Part shown: positions 55,427 through 64,000 of the stretch, in pieces
Numbering within the stretch: position 1 is the first letter of the stretch
How the letters are laid out: every line of letters begins with the position of its first letter
Source of the DNA: Whitmania pigra
Taxonomy: Eukaryota; Annelida; Clitellata; Hirudinida; Haemopidae
DNA: 64,000 nucleotides
Assembly (NCBI GenBank): GCA_021613335.1
Contig: JAJTWR010000032.1
Coordinates: 468,001-532,000 of the forward strand
Reading direction: 5' to 3'
Notes under the pieces: model-generated
Database searches by the model: none
What the model saw: the letters and a program-made list of their open reading frames with translations, nothing else
What the model was told of the DNA's origin: nothing
Program-made: the position numbers and the translations under genes

Positions 55427-58400
55427 ATGATTAATAATTTAAAATCAACGATCTATATAATTATCCTGATATATTTGTTCTGCAGCATATCAAACGAAAT
55501 TTCTGTTCGTCTTCAGAAGGGGTCCTATTCGAATATCAGTCTGTGCAAAAGCAGTACTCCAATTTATGAAAGATCAGCCAGGTCAGCCATCGAATGCTTC
55601 AAGTTTTGTCAAATTCTGCTTGGAAACGATTGCAAGAGTTTCAACTATCGATGGGTGGAAAAGAGTTGTTCTCTTTACAAAGATGTCATTCATTATGATT
55701 ACAATGAGAATGTTAATGGAACATGCAAAGGTTACCAGATTATGCCTGGTGAGATCATATTTTAATTTTTATCATTTAGCGGAATAAAACATATAAGAAA
55801 TACGATATCAGAAAAAAGTATATCAAGGGTTAGTTCTAAGGAATTGACAGCACGCTGTTTGTTCAACCGTTGATATTTTAAAATAAGTTAATATCTGAGA
55901 ACATTTTGATTATTTCAACAAAGGATCATTGAAATATTGATTAATCATCACATCGTCGGAAATTTCAAGAAGTTGAAAGAAAAGGAAAATGAGTAGTTTT
56001 CTTATACGGTGTCACGGTTGATAGGAACAATCATCTAGATGGTGACCCGTCATAACAGCCCGACAAAACAGCCCCGTCAAAATAGCCCAGGACAAAATAG
56101 CTCAGGGCAAAATATATATATAAAACATATTCGAGCTACACAAAGTGAATCACCTTATCGGAATCATCTTATCATCAGGTCATGTGGACATGTAACAAAT
56201 CCACAATGAACCAATTTTTACAGCTATTTTGGCTATTTCGTCCTGAGCTATTTTGTATTTTGTCGCCGGGCTGTTATGAAGGGGTGCCCATCTGGATAGT
56301 TTCTCCAACATTAGTTTCCCATGAGATGTAGATTCGCGCTAGGAATCGGCCGGGAACCACAGCCCCAGCAAATTTTAACCGGAGTTTTGCCGGGGAATGC
56401 CGCAAATAATGTACAAAAAAATAAACATTTTTTTCAAATGCGAACGTCTATTCCATCGAATGTCTAATCCCAGTTATCTTCAAGTTTCTCATTTGGAATA
56501 AAATTCTTTGGCAGAAGTCTCACTGCCTTTTCTGAATGCCATTTAGAATTTCTTTCACTATCACTTGGTCTGGCAGGTGGGCTTAAATGCAGTCTAGATT
56601 TGCCAAGGCACACCTTAAAGATGGAAAGGGTCATCCGAGATACGTTTCTTCTTCGTGCACTCTTTGTCTATCTCTGTCTTCTCGGATTTAGGGACGTCAG
56701 CTTTCTTCATGGCGGCAAACCCGCGTACTCCTAATTATTATGATTATTTTTGTTTTATTATTATTATTATCTTATGAAATATTAGATTGTTAATAAGAGA
56801 ATTTATTGCAATTCAAAAGGTTTTGGCAAATAAGTGCAAAATTTTGAAGCATAAATCTAAATATTCCCAAGAAATGAAAAATACAATAAATAAACAATAG
56901 AACTAGATGGTTTAAAACAACAGAAATGCTGAGCACAAAACTCAAACATGACCATCGCAATTTTTAACGAAATAAAACATTTTTAAGAAATAAATTTAAA
57001 GGATTAACAAATGATAAGCAGATAAAATAAATAGAATAATTACTATCTTATCGTCAACGAGCAAAAATTACATGCCATATAGAAAAGGAGAATTCAGAAA
57101 ATAACATTAATTTGATTTTTAAAAATGATCAAAAGATCCTATGATGGAAAAAATGATGAAATCTTTTCTATCAAAGTATCTTTCACAAATCACAATCTGC
57201 ATTGATTAAAAGCGCTTCGTAAAATTTTCTAAATTTTGAAAAAAAAGTTTAGAAAATCGTTGATAACAATATTTTCAAAAATTGTTTCAAATTTAAACAG
57301 AAAAAATTCTTATGTTAAATTAACAAATTGAAAATATGTATTAGAGTTTTAGAGCAACAGGTTTAAAATTTAAGAAATTATAATAGCAATGACATTGCGG
57401 GTCACAACATGTCAATTTCGCAGAGAACACATATCTGAACGTTGCAGTAAAAATCATCCAGATTATACCCAGTGTTGTGCAGTATCGAATTACATGTAAA
57501 ATAGTAATTTGTTACAAGTAAGATTAATTACAGTATCGAATTACATGTAATTCGTTACTGTAATTAATTACATTTTTTGGTAATTTTTACTTGTAACAAT
57601 TACAAAAAATATTTTGTACTCTTACTTGTAACAAATTACTATTTTTGGTCATACTTTTAATTCGTTACCTTTTTGGCGCAAGACGTTACAAAGTAACATA
57701 AATAACATTTTAAATTAGTTTAATTTATTTTAAAAAAACTTAAATTCTAGATTGTTATTCTTTGGTTCGTTCGAGAACCTTCCCCTTCCCGATCATCGCT
57801 CTTTTGTTGTTGTGGTTATCGCCGGTCGTTTTTGTTTTAAATCGGAAATTGTTGATTAGTCATACCGAAGCTTTTTTAATATATAATATTATATACATAT
57901 AATAATATAAGATTTAATATATCGTAGTATGGATTCATTTGAAGCCATTTTTAGTGTCGTTAGCGAAGATAAGAGGAACAAGGGTGAAGATAGTCCGTGG
58001 CCGTATTTGAACGAAATGTTCAGATTTCAATCAAAGGAAAATCATATAAGTATGCATGCCTACTCTGCCAACAGAAACAAAAACTACATGTTCAGCATAT
58101 GAAGGTTCTTCATCTAACTTGAAGAAGCACGTGAAACGCATGCATCCAACAGAAGTTAAGGAATATGGTATATCTGTTGCTAACGATTGTCAAGCTTGAT
58201 GAGAAACTGGTAGCCAAAATAGCATCTTCTAATGCAGCAAAGATGGACGAGCTTTGAGCTCTCGTTCATCTGATGCTGACAGTATTGAAGACAGTTTCTT
58301 CAATTGCACAAAGTCAACTGATATTCTGATGCAGTATCTTCGAGACCGATCAGATGACATGAACATTATTACTGGAAGAAATTATTTATCCAGTTGAACA

Positions 58401-60255
58401 CTCCTCTGCCAGCTAGTGCAGCTGTTGAACGTTTATTCAGCTCTTCTGGTATGACAAAGAACAGCTGAAGGACCGTAATGAGTGACAAACTATTCGGGAA
58501 CTTAGTTATGTTAAAAATTAACAAAAATTTGTGATTGTAATGTAATAAATAATAAAAACACCAAAAGAATGCATTAGTTCAGATGTTATTACTTAATGAC
58601 TGTTAGTACTAGCAGTTAATACCAGTAATTGTTTTAACGATAAGAGAAACAATTCCTTTTAAATAATACGGAATGATGTATGATCACAATAATGGCGGCA
58701 TCAAAGTTACTTGTAATTTTTACTTAAAAGTAACTTTTAGACGCTGTAACCTTTAACTTTTACTTGAGTAATTTTTTGAGACAATACTCTTACTTATACT
58801 TAAGTAGCTTTTTGAGGTATTACTTTTACTTGTAACTAGTTACCGAAATGAGGTAATTTTTACAACACTGATTATACCTATAACCACATTGCATGCAATG
58901 GCTACTTAAGAGAATTTGGTTTTTCGTAATTCCAAGGTGTTCTGGGCTTCAAAGGTTGAACCACACCTAGATAGGTACTCCATTGGAATGGATGGAATTG
59001 TAATTGATTGCTAGCCGTTGATGTAAGGACTAAAGCATGCTTTTCAATATGTGTACAGTCCTGGGGCACCCCGTCAAAATAGCCCGGCGACAAAATAGCA
59101 CCATCAAAACATAAAACTCATTTCATTTAATCAAATTTTAGATCAGTTATCGGTTAATGTCTTCAACTCATATAAGTATTTTTTTATAAAGTTACATTAA
59201 CGGGGATGTTTTGACGGGGCTATTTTGTCGCTGGGCTATTTTGACGGGCCATCCAGTCCTGGACGTTGTGTACTCCAACAATATGGTATAACTGGTAAAA
59301 ATGTTGATGTCGTTATTATTACTACTACTATTGTTGTTGTTGTTGTTGTTTGTTGAAGCATTTGGATTTTGCATTTAACTCATAAAATTAATAAAGTAAA
59401 ATAATGAAATCGTTAAAGGTTCAGTCTAAGTCGAATAAGTGAAAATTTAATCAAATTAAATAAATAAAAAACTACGAAATGGATCCTTTTGATGATAGAT
59501 TTTGAAATAATGTGTGATAACAAGCCATTTAATTAATTTCCATTTTGTATGACTATCAAATGAAACTATCAAAGTATTTGTTATCAATATTATTTTTGCT
59601 AGTAATTCCATCATAAGTTTAAAAGCCATTCTTTTTAATATTACATTTTGGCTCACGTTAAATTTTTTCATCTTTAAAACCAGATTGTCCTGTTGGATTT
59701 AAATATTTAATCGAAGGAAACAAATGCATCAAAATGATGGTTGGCGCTTGGGATTGGTACACAGGCAGACGATTGTGCAACTCTTTGCATCCTCGTTCTC
59801 ATCCTGTTATTGTGGATCTCAATAATGAATCTCTGCTGTTCTCTCGTTTCCTCGAAAAAGAAAGCAAGCATTACTCTCCAATGCCTTGTTTTATTTTAAA
59901 TAAAAATTATATTATGTATATTATATATAATACATTGTACAATGTGAATAATAACATCATATTTTTATTTGATCAGTTATACCAAAGTGTCCGAATGGCA
60001 ATGATCTAGGAAGTTATACATATTGGTCTGCTGGCTTCAGTCCCTACATAAACGGATCGCGACAACAATTCAAATGGAGTCTTTTTCCAGGTGTTGATCA
60101 GCCGTTGAAAACCACAATACCTTGGAATTATGGAGAACCAAATTCTTTTTCATTTTCAAGTGATAATTTGCATTCATGCGACATATGGAAGCGCTTTAGA
60201 CGATTATTTCTGCGGAATTCATATTTGCATTCTCTGTGAGATTGAAATGTTTTGA
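55427..60255 (+). CDS. PAN + C-type lectin gene, plus strand, long first intron, one frameshift
   Basis: Exon 1 55,427-55,748: MINNLKSTIYIIILIYLFCS is a signal peptide, then a six-cysteine PAN unit ending GTCKGYQIMP; donor CCTG|GTGAGA. Exon 2 59,684-59,863 (180 nt): DCPVGFKYLIEGNKCIKMMV, DWYTGRRLCNSLHP; donor GAAA|GCAAGC, a GC donor. Exon 3 59,977-60,255 (279 nt, one base too many): CPNGNDLGSYTYWSAGFSPY, FKWSLFPG, PWNYGEPNS, then an extra T near 60,170 shifts out of the frame that reads ALDDYFCGIHICILCEIEMF. So the last 30 residues are lost unless the extra base is a sequencing error. The 3.9-kb intron 1 holds FB-f, an hAT, FB-g and an antisense lectin exon. Confidence 0.7.
56041..56288 (+). 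mobile_element. Foldback-like element FB-f
   Basis: 248 bp, GGTGACCCGTCATAACAGCC to CTGTTATGAAGGGGTGCC. Target duplication CATCTAGAT (56,032-56,040) and CATCTGGAT (56,289-56,297), 8 of 9 bases identical. The interior is an inverted match to that of FB-b. Confidence 0.85.
56298..57165. other. Mostly no gene; a short Kozak-like ORF on the minus strand
   Basis: At 56,712-56,620 (minus) GCCGCCATGAAG starts a 31-codon frame MKKADVPKSEKTEIDKECTK KKRISDDPFHL. The GC content is higher here than around it. It may be a remnant of a host exon. Nothing else is recognised. Confidence 0.3.
57470..58870 (+). mobile_element. hAT element with BED finger and dimerisation block (internally deleted)
   Basis: Ends CAGTGTTGTGCAG and TTACAACACTG; perfect 8-bp duplication ATTATACC at 57,462-57,469 and 58,871-58,878. 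Subterminal regions are rich in GTAATTTTTACTTGTAA-type motifs. Coding pieces: from 57,929 MDSFEAIFSVVSEDKRNKGE, SPWPYLNEMF, YACLLC, SNLKKHVKRMHPTEVKEYG (a BED zinc finger C2H2, with a frameshift between the C pair and the H pair), and from about 58,385 TPLPASAAVERLFSSSGM, MSDKLFGNLVMLKIN (the hAT C-terminal dimerisation block). The catalytic middle is missing. Confidence 0.88.
59065..59253 (+). mobile_element. Foldback-like element FB-g
   Basis: 189 bp, GGCACCCCGTCAAAATAGCC to TATTTTGACGGGCCATC. Target duplication CAGTCCTGG at 59,056-59,064 and 59,254-59,262. Unoccupied paralogous site at about 10,340. Same interior as FB-e and FB-d2. Confidence 0.88.
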
Positions 60256-60740
60256 CATGTTTATTTTCAATTGAATTAAAATGCACTCGAGAATTACTAC
60301 TTTCAATATTTTTATAACTTTTATCAGTAAATGTTAAATATTTAAATTTCATAATATAATGGCCTAAACAAAATAATAAACAATTAAATACAGTTACACT
60401 TTTTGCACATGAATAAATGTCCTAAAGAAATGAATCGGTCAATAAAGCTTTTCTGCGACGTTCAATGTATACGTCGAATAAGAGTTAAAAACATAACAAA
60501 CATTTTTAATTTATTCTAAACATTTATTTTAACTGAAATTAAAAGTACTTAGGCTTTCAATGAAGTCCTTTCTGATGTTAGTTAAGAGAAGATAAAATTA
60601 ATAAAGGTTAAATTTGAATAAAGTAAAACTTATTTAAATTATCTAAATAAAAGTGTGTCGTCACACCAATTAAAAATTTGAAAAAAAGAAGAAAGAATTT
60701 ATGATTACTTTGATAGGTTTAATTTATTTCATGAATTTCA
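60256..60740. other. Lectin 3' flank
   Basis: Contains CAATAAAGCTTTTCTGCGAC at about 60,440, a likely poly(A) signal conserved after four lectin copies (10,820, 23,470, 47,177). No other gene. Confidence 0.5.
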
Positions 60741-60955
60741 ATTTGGTTTCAGAAAAAATCACTAATTATTATTAGTCTGGGGTTTATGAAGCTATTGATA
60801 TTGTTGAAGTTGTTCTTGCTGTGTTTCTCGATCTACAAAAGGCTTTTGATAATGTGAACCATCAGATATTATTACGAAAACTTGAAACTTATGGTATTAG
60901 GGGTGCTAGTTTAAATTGTTTCCGAAATTATTTATCTAAACCTATCAAACCATAC
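60741..60955 (+). mobile_element. LINE reverse transcriptase fragment
   Basis: FQFGFRKNH, then [37 protein letters not shown] motif A region of a Jockey/CR1-like LINE. Both ends are truncated. Confidence 0.7.
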
Positions 60956-61036
60956 AAACAATAGTGCACAGATACACCTTCGCATGTAGAACACAATTTT
61001 AATTCAGTAAAGTAAAGGCAACTCTCAACTTTGCAC

Positions 61037-61042
61037 TTTATT
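61037..61042 (-). promoter_or_regulatory. Poly(A) signal of TUBGCP4
   Basis: AATAAA on the minus strand about 43 bases after the stop codon. Confidence 0.5.
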
Positions 61043-61085
61043 ACTTAAGTACATTATTTAGTACGATTGTTTCACTGTGGCAGTT

Positions 61086-64000
61086 TCAAGCTTGTCTGTT
61101 TGGTGAATGCTGAATATGTGAGAAAAACTTGTTATAATCAATCCTCAGGAGCAATTGGGCAAGATGCTGGCTGCTTGCTTGATTGTTCTTAAAGCTTGAC
61201 AGCAGCTTGAACAATAGGCTCGAACTAAGTTCAAATTCCTGTCAATTGTGAATGAAATAAGGAATGAAAATGAGAATATTTTCATTTAATGGGTCAAAAA
61301 TGAAATCTCGCCTTTGATATTTCTTGGAGCTGATTCCGCTCAGCCGGGGACAGAATGCTCTCGGAATATGTCATAAGAGCGTAGAACGTGTGACATAATT
61401 CGAGGATTCTTGACAAGCAACTGCTTATCTGTTAACAATATTCATATTTAATAATTGCAGCAAAAATAATAATATGCCCATAATTAATGACCAGAAGTAA
61501 TGCTGCTAAAGTTAGAAAAGAATTTATTAATAAATATAATATCAACAATATGATGTAACAAGTATAACAAATTTTTCCTGATATGCTTTACAAATAAAAT
61601 TACTGAAATAACATTAAATAGTTTCAAAAAAGGTAACAATTCAAACTAGTGCTAAGAATGTGCTAAACCTATTGACTTGTTGATATTGAAGAGCTTTTAT
61701 GAGTAATACAACATATGGTGTCATCTAAAGTCAAACTAAATAACTGTTTGGACCCATGCTACAAACATCTTCAAAAGGGATGTTTAAAAATAATATTTCT
61801 ATGTAATGAGTCTGCTCAACCAAGCATTCTGAACAAGTTTTGGCAAACTGAAAATCAATGGCTGACTAAAAATGTAACATCACGTAATTTAAAGTCGGGA
61901 ACAATTAAATATGCTGAAAAACTTTGAACTATTACAAACTATTCATGCCTTTTTGTTCAATGTTTCGAATAAATTACAAATAAAAACAAGCTACAAATCC
62001 AAAATATTTTGGACGTGGCATTTCTCCTCACCGGCTTCGAGTGAAAGAAGCACTGATTGTGCAGCGAAGTCAGGAAATACTCGTGCGCCAAAAGAATCTC
62101 TTCGAAATCCTTCTTCGTTTTGATCTTTTCCAAGAGAAGACAATACTGAGACTCTATGACATCAACCTGGAACAGTGAGAATTCCAATTAATGACAAAAC
62201 TGTAACTAAGTTCCCAAAAATAATTTTTAGATTCCAGCATAATTCATCAATGAATTATCATAACCATTCTGGCATGGACAAGAAATTAAATAAATTAATA
62301 CAATATCGGGTACCAAATGCATCTTAGGAAGGCTTATTAACTGATAACTTATTCATAGTGCATCACTATCGGTGATGGTAACTACATTTAATTTTTTTCA
62401 ACAAAAGTTTTAGCCCAATATTTTGGTATTATTGTGGTATATTATGGTATTATAATATAATAACATAAACAATATATCATATAATAAATAATAAATAAAT
62501 AATATATAATATAAAAAGTAATAATAAATAATGGTGACACTATCCATTGATGATCCATTGGGGGAAACAAAAACAAAAGTAATTGTGCCTGTAAATAGTA
62601 CTGTAAGTTGTCAACAAGGAAAGCCATGTAGTTCCTGAGACGCCATTTTGCTGTCGATGACAATGGATCTGATGACTCTGGAATAAAATGTATGACTGAT
62701 GCACTATTATTGCTATTATTGATATTATTATTATTGTTATCATTATCATTACCATTACCATTACAATTATCATTATTATTATTATTATTTGGTCAGAAAT
62801 TTGTCTAACTTCCTGAAGTACGAAAGAAAATGACTTTTTATAATAAACCACATGATAACATGTAATAGATGTAGTATAATAACATAGCATGTCTATCCTA
62901 TTAACATTCAATCAGACCAATATTAAGCCTGCTCTTTAAAATTAAAAAAAAATTGAAATTTGATAGGCAAATCGATGATGTCACCGTTTAATCAACTTCA
63001 ATTAATTACCGAGAGGTAAAGCAGACGAGTTCGGATGAAGCTTCGTGAAGGAGGCCATGTGCCTGCGACTCATTTCGACGGACCAACAGTGCTGGAGTTC
63101 CAATTGGATTCTCTTGACATACAGGAGGAAGGAAAACAGACTTCCATATCTGGTTTGAAACAATGTCTTTTCATTGAAATTATTTATTTATAGCCAGATA
63201 TTTAAAATGAACTCATTCTACATTTATTAACTAATAAACTTGTTTTTTACCAAATTTAAATCTAACGTCCACCCGACCGAATTGACTTTTCCAAAATTAA
63301 GAATTAACAAAAAAATCCAACTTTTTGATGATATTGGGAGTGAACATGACGTGCAACGGCCAATCCACCACAGCTACCATCCTCAGGCGGTTCCATCCGC
63401 TCTCTCTCGTGTTCAAGAATGTCCCAGGATGTTTCGAGGTGGTCGATGAGGCCGTCGTTTGACTTGTTGGAACTTTGAGAATTCGAGTTTCGAAAAAAAA
63501 GCTCATGAAATTGCAAATAAGAGTTTATGTCTCTCCTAAACAGCTAACGAAATGATTGCAACTGATGGTAACATAAATTTCCTTCGAATGCATATGCTGG
63601 GGACGAGTGAGAGGTACTCACCTTCAATGATGAATCCGAATCCCTGATAGGTCTCTTCGCTCAGAGAAAGATCCCTGGCAGCATGCTGGAAGGCTACATT
63701 CACATCTGGATTAACACAATATTGAAATAGAGTTCAAGATTCACTATTGTGACTGTGTTCTCAACCAGCACTAGTTCATTTAACAGCAACAATAGTAATA
63801 ATAACAATAATATTTAATATTATCATTTAATATGAAAAATCTAATGCTCACCATGCTGAGTCATGACAATTGGTGGATTCCTGAGAATATCCTGTGATTG
63901 GTCGATGAAAGCCAAAAACAGTTCGCCTCTTCCAATCAGAAAGAAGTCCTTGAATTGTTTCAGGTGTAATTGCAAATCTGATTGGCTGACCATCAGATTC
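61086..64000 (-). CDS. TUBGCP4: Gamma-tubulin complex component 4, 3' half (eight exons)
   Basis: Exons (minus): 64,000-63,852 (open at window edge), 63,705-63,622, 63,472-63,322, 63,149-63,010, 62,677-62,589, 62,166-62,032, 61,428-61,312, 61,238-61,086 (stop TGA). About 338 codons, in phase at every junction. Blocks typical of GCP4: FFLIGRGELFLAFIDQ, DVNVAFQHAARDL, DWPLHVMFTPNIIKKYGSL (across exons 3-4), FLLYVKRIQLELQHCW, AKWRLRNYMAFLVDNLQYYL, DVIESQYCLLLEKIK, RILELCHTFYAL, HLAQLLLRIDYNKFF. Human GCP4 has about 667 residues, so the N-terminal half lies beyond the window. GCP4 is a core subunit of the gamma-tubulin ring complex that nucleates microtubules. Donors of exons 5 and 7 are GC (CAG|GCACAA, AAG|GCGAGA). 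No damage seen: a functional gene. Confidence 0.93.

Larger units (their letters stand above)
57404..59291 (-). pseudogene. Antisense lectin exon 3 split by an hAT and a foldback element
   Basis: Minus strand from acceptor TTACCAG at 59,292. The first part (59,254-59,291) is separated by FB-g from 58,879-59,064 (FHPFQWSTYLGVVQPLKPRT, PWNYEKPNSLK then a stop), and by the hAT at 57,470-58,870 from the last part 57,404-57,461 (LDDFYCNVQICVLCEIDML). All pieces line up with 10,076-10,377. Confidence 0.75.

Noticed and set aside
61715..61927. 70-residue plus-strand frame in a TUBGCP4 intron
   Set aside because: Opposite strand, no recognised motif and no start context; probably chance or old transposon sequence.
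62540..62911. 123-residue minus-strand frame
   Set aside because: Runs through a TUBGCP4 intron with (ATT)n repeat and the exon in the wrong frame.
63304..63516. 70-residue minus-strand frame EHERERMEPPEDG
   Set aside because: Overlaps TUBGCP4 exon 3 in another frame; the frame with WPLHVMFTPNIIKK matches the known protein.

Overview
Animal (metazoan) nuclear DNA, AT-rich and full of transposons. The one conserved host gene is the 3' half of a gamma-tubulin complex component 4 (TUBGCP4) gene at 61,086-64,000 on the minus strand. Eight exons can be read, with a clean codon phase at every junction. The mixture of R2-like, Dong/R4-like, L2/CR1-like and Jockey-like LINEs with several hAT families fits an invertebrate such as an annelid, mollusc or cnidarian. 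I cannot name the species from sequence alone.

The second host component is a cluster of small secreted proteins: signal peptide plus PAN/apple-like domain (exon 1), then a C-type lectin domain split over exons 2 and 3, with phase-1 introns. One copy is intact (26,786-28,088, minus; 258 codons plus stop). Others carry frameshifts, transposon insertions or deletions (36,313-37,636 minus; 50,206-51,682 minus; 21,673-23,294 plus; 55,427-60,255 plus), and there are many exon fragments. A separate two-exon PAN-like gene lies at 18,389-19,182 (minus).

Layout: 0-3 kb, hAT and R2-like LINE remains. 3-8.9 kb, a long trinucleotide microsatellite, a Dong/R4-like LINE with an L2-like LINE inserted in it, and a second L2-like copy. 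8.9-11.1 kb, a collapsed duplicate of the 54.8-62.4 kb block. 11.1-13.9 kb, an L2-like LINE with an hAT inserted in it. 14-24 kb, lectin and PAN exons, another L2-like LINE and two foldback elements. 24-40 kb and 47.7-54.6 kb, three segmental copies of a unit made of an internally deleted LINE, a lectin gene and, in two of them, an R2-like LINE. 40.8-46.8 kb, two further LINEs, the second nearly intact. 55-60.3 kb, a plus-strand lectin gene riddled with insertions. 61-64 kb, TUBGCP4.

The most unusual element is a foldback-type repeat family. Each arm is a run of 14-16 bp monomers of the form GCCCCGTCAAAATA, GCCCGGCGACAAAATA or GCCCAGGACAAAATA, mirrored at the other end, with termini GGTGACCCGTC / GACGGGGTGCC and 8-10 bp (mostly 9 bp) target duplications. 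There are about eight copies. Several sit inside lectin exons and have an undisrupted paralogous site elsewhere in the window. One pair marks a breakpoint that joins lectin sequence to an RRM fragment.
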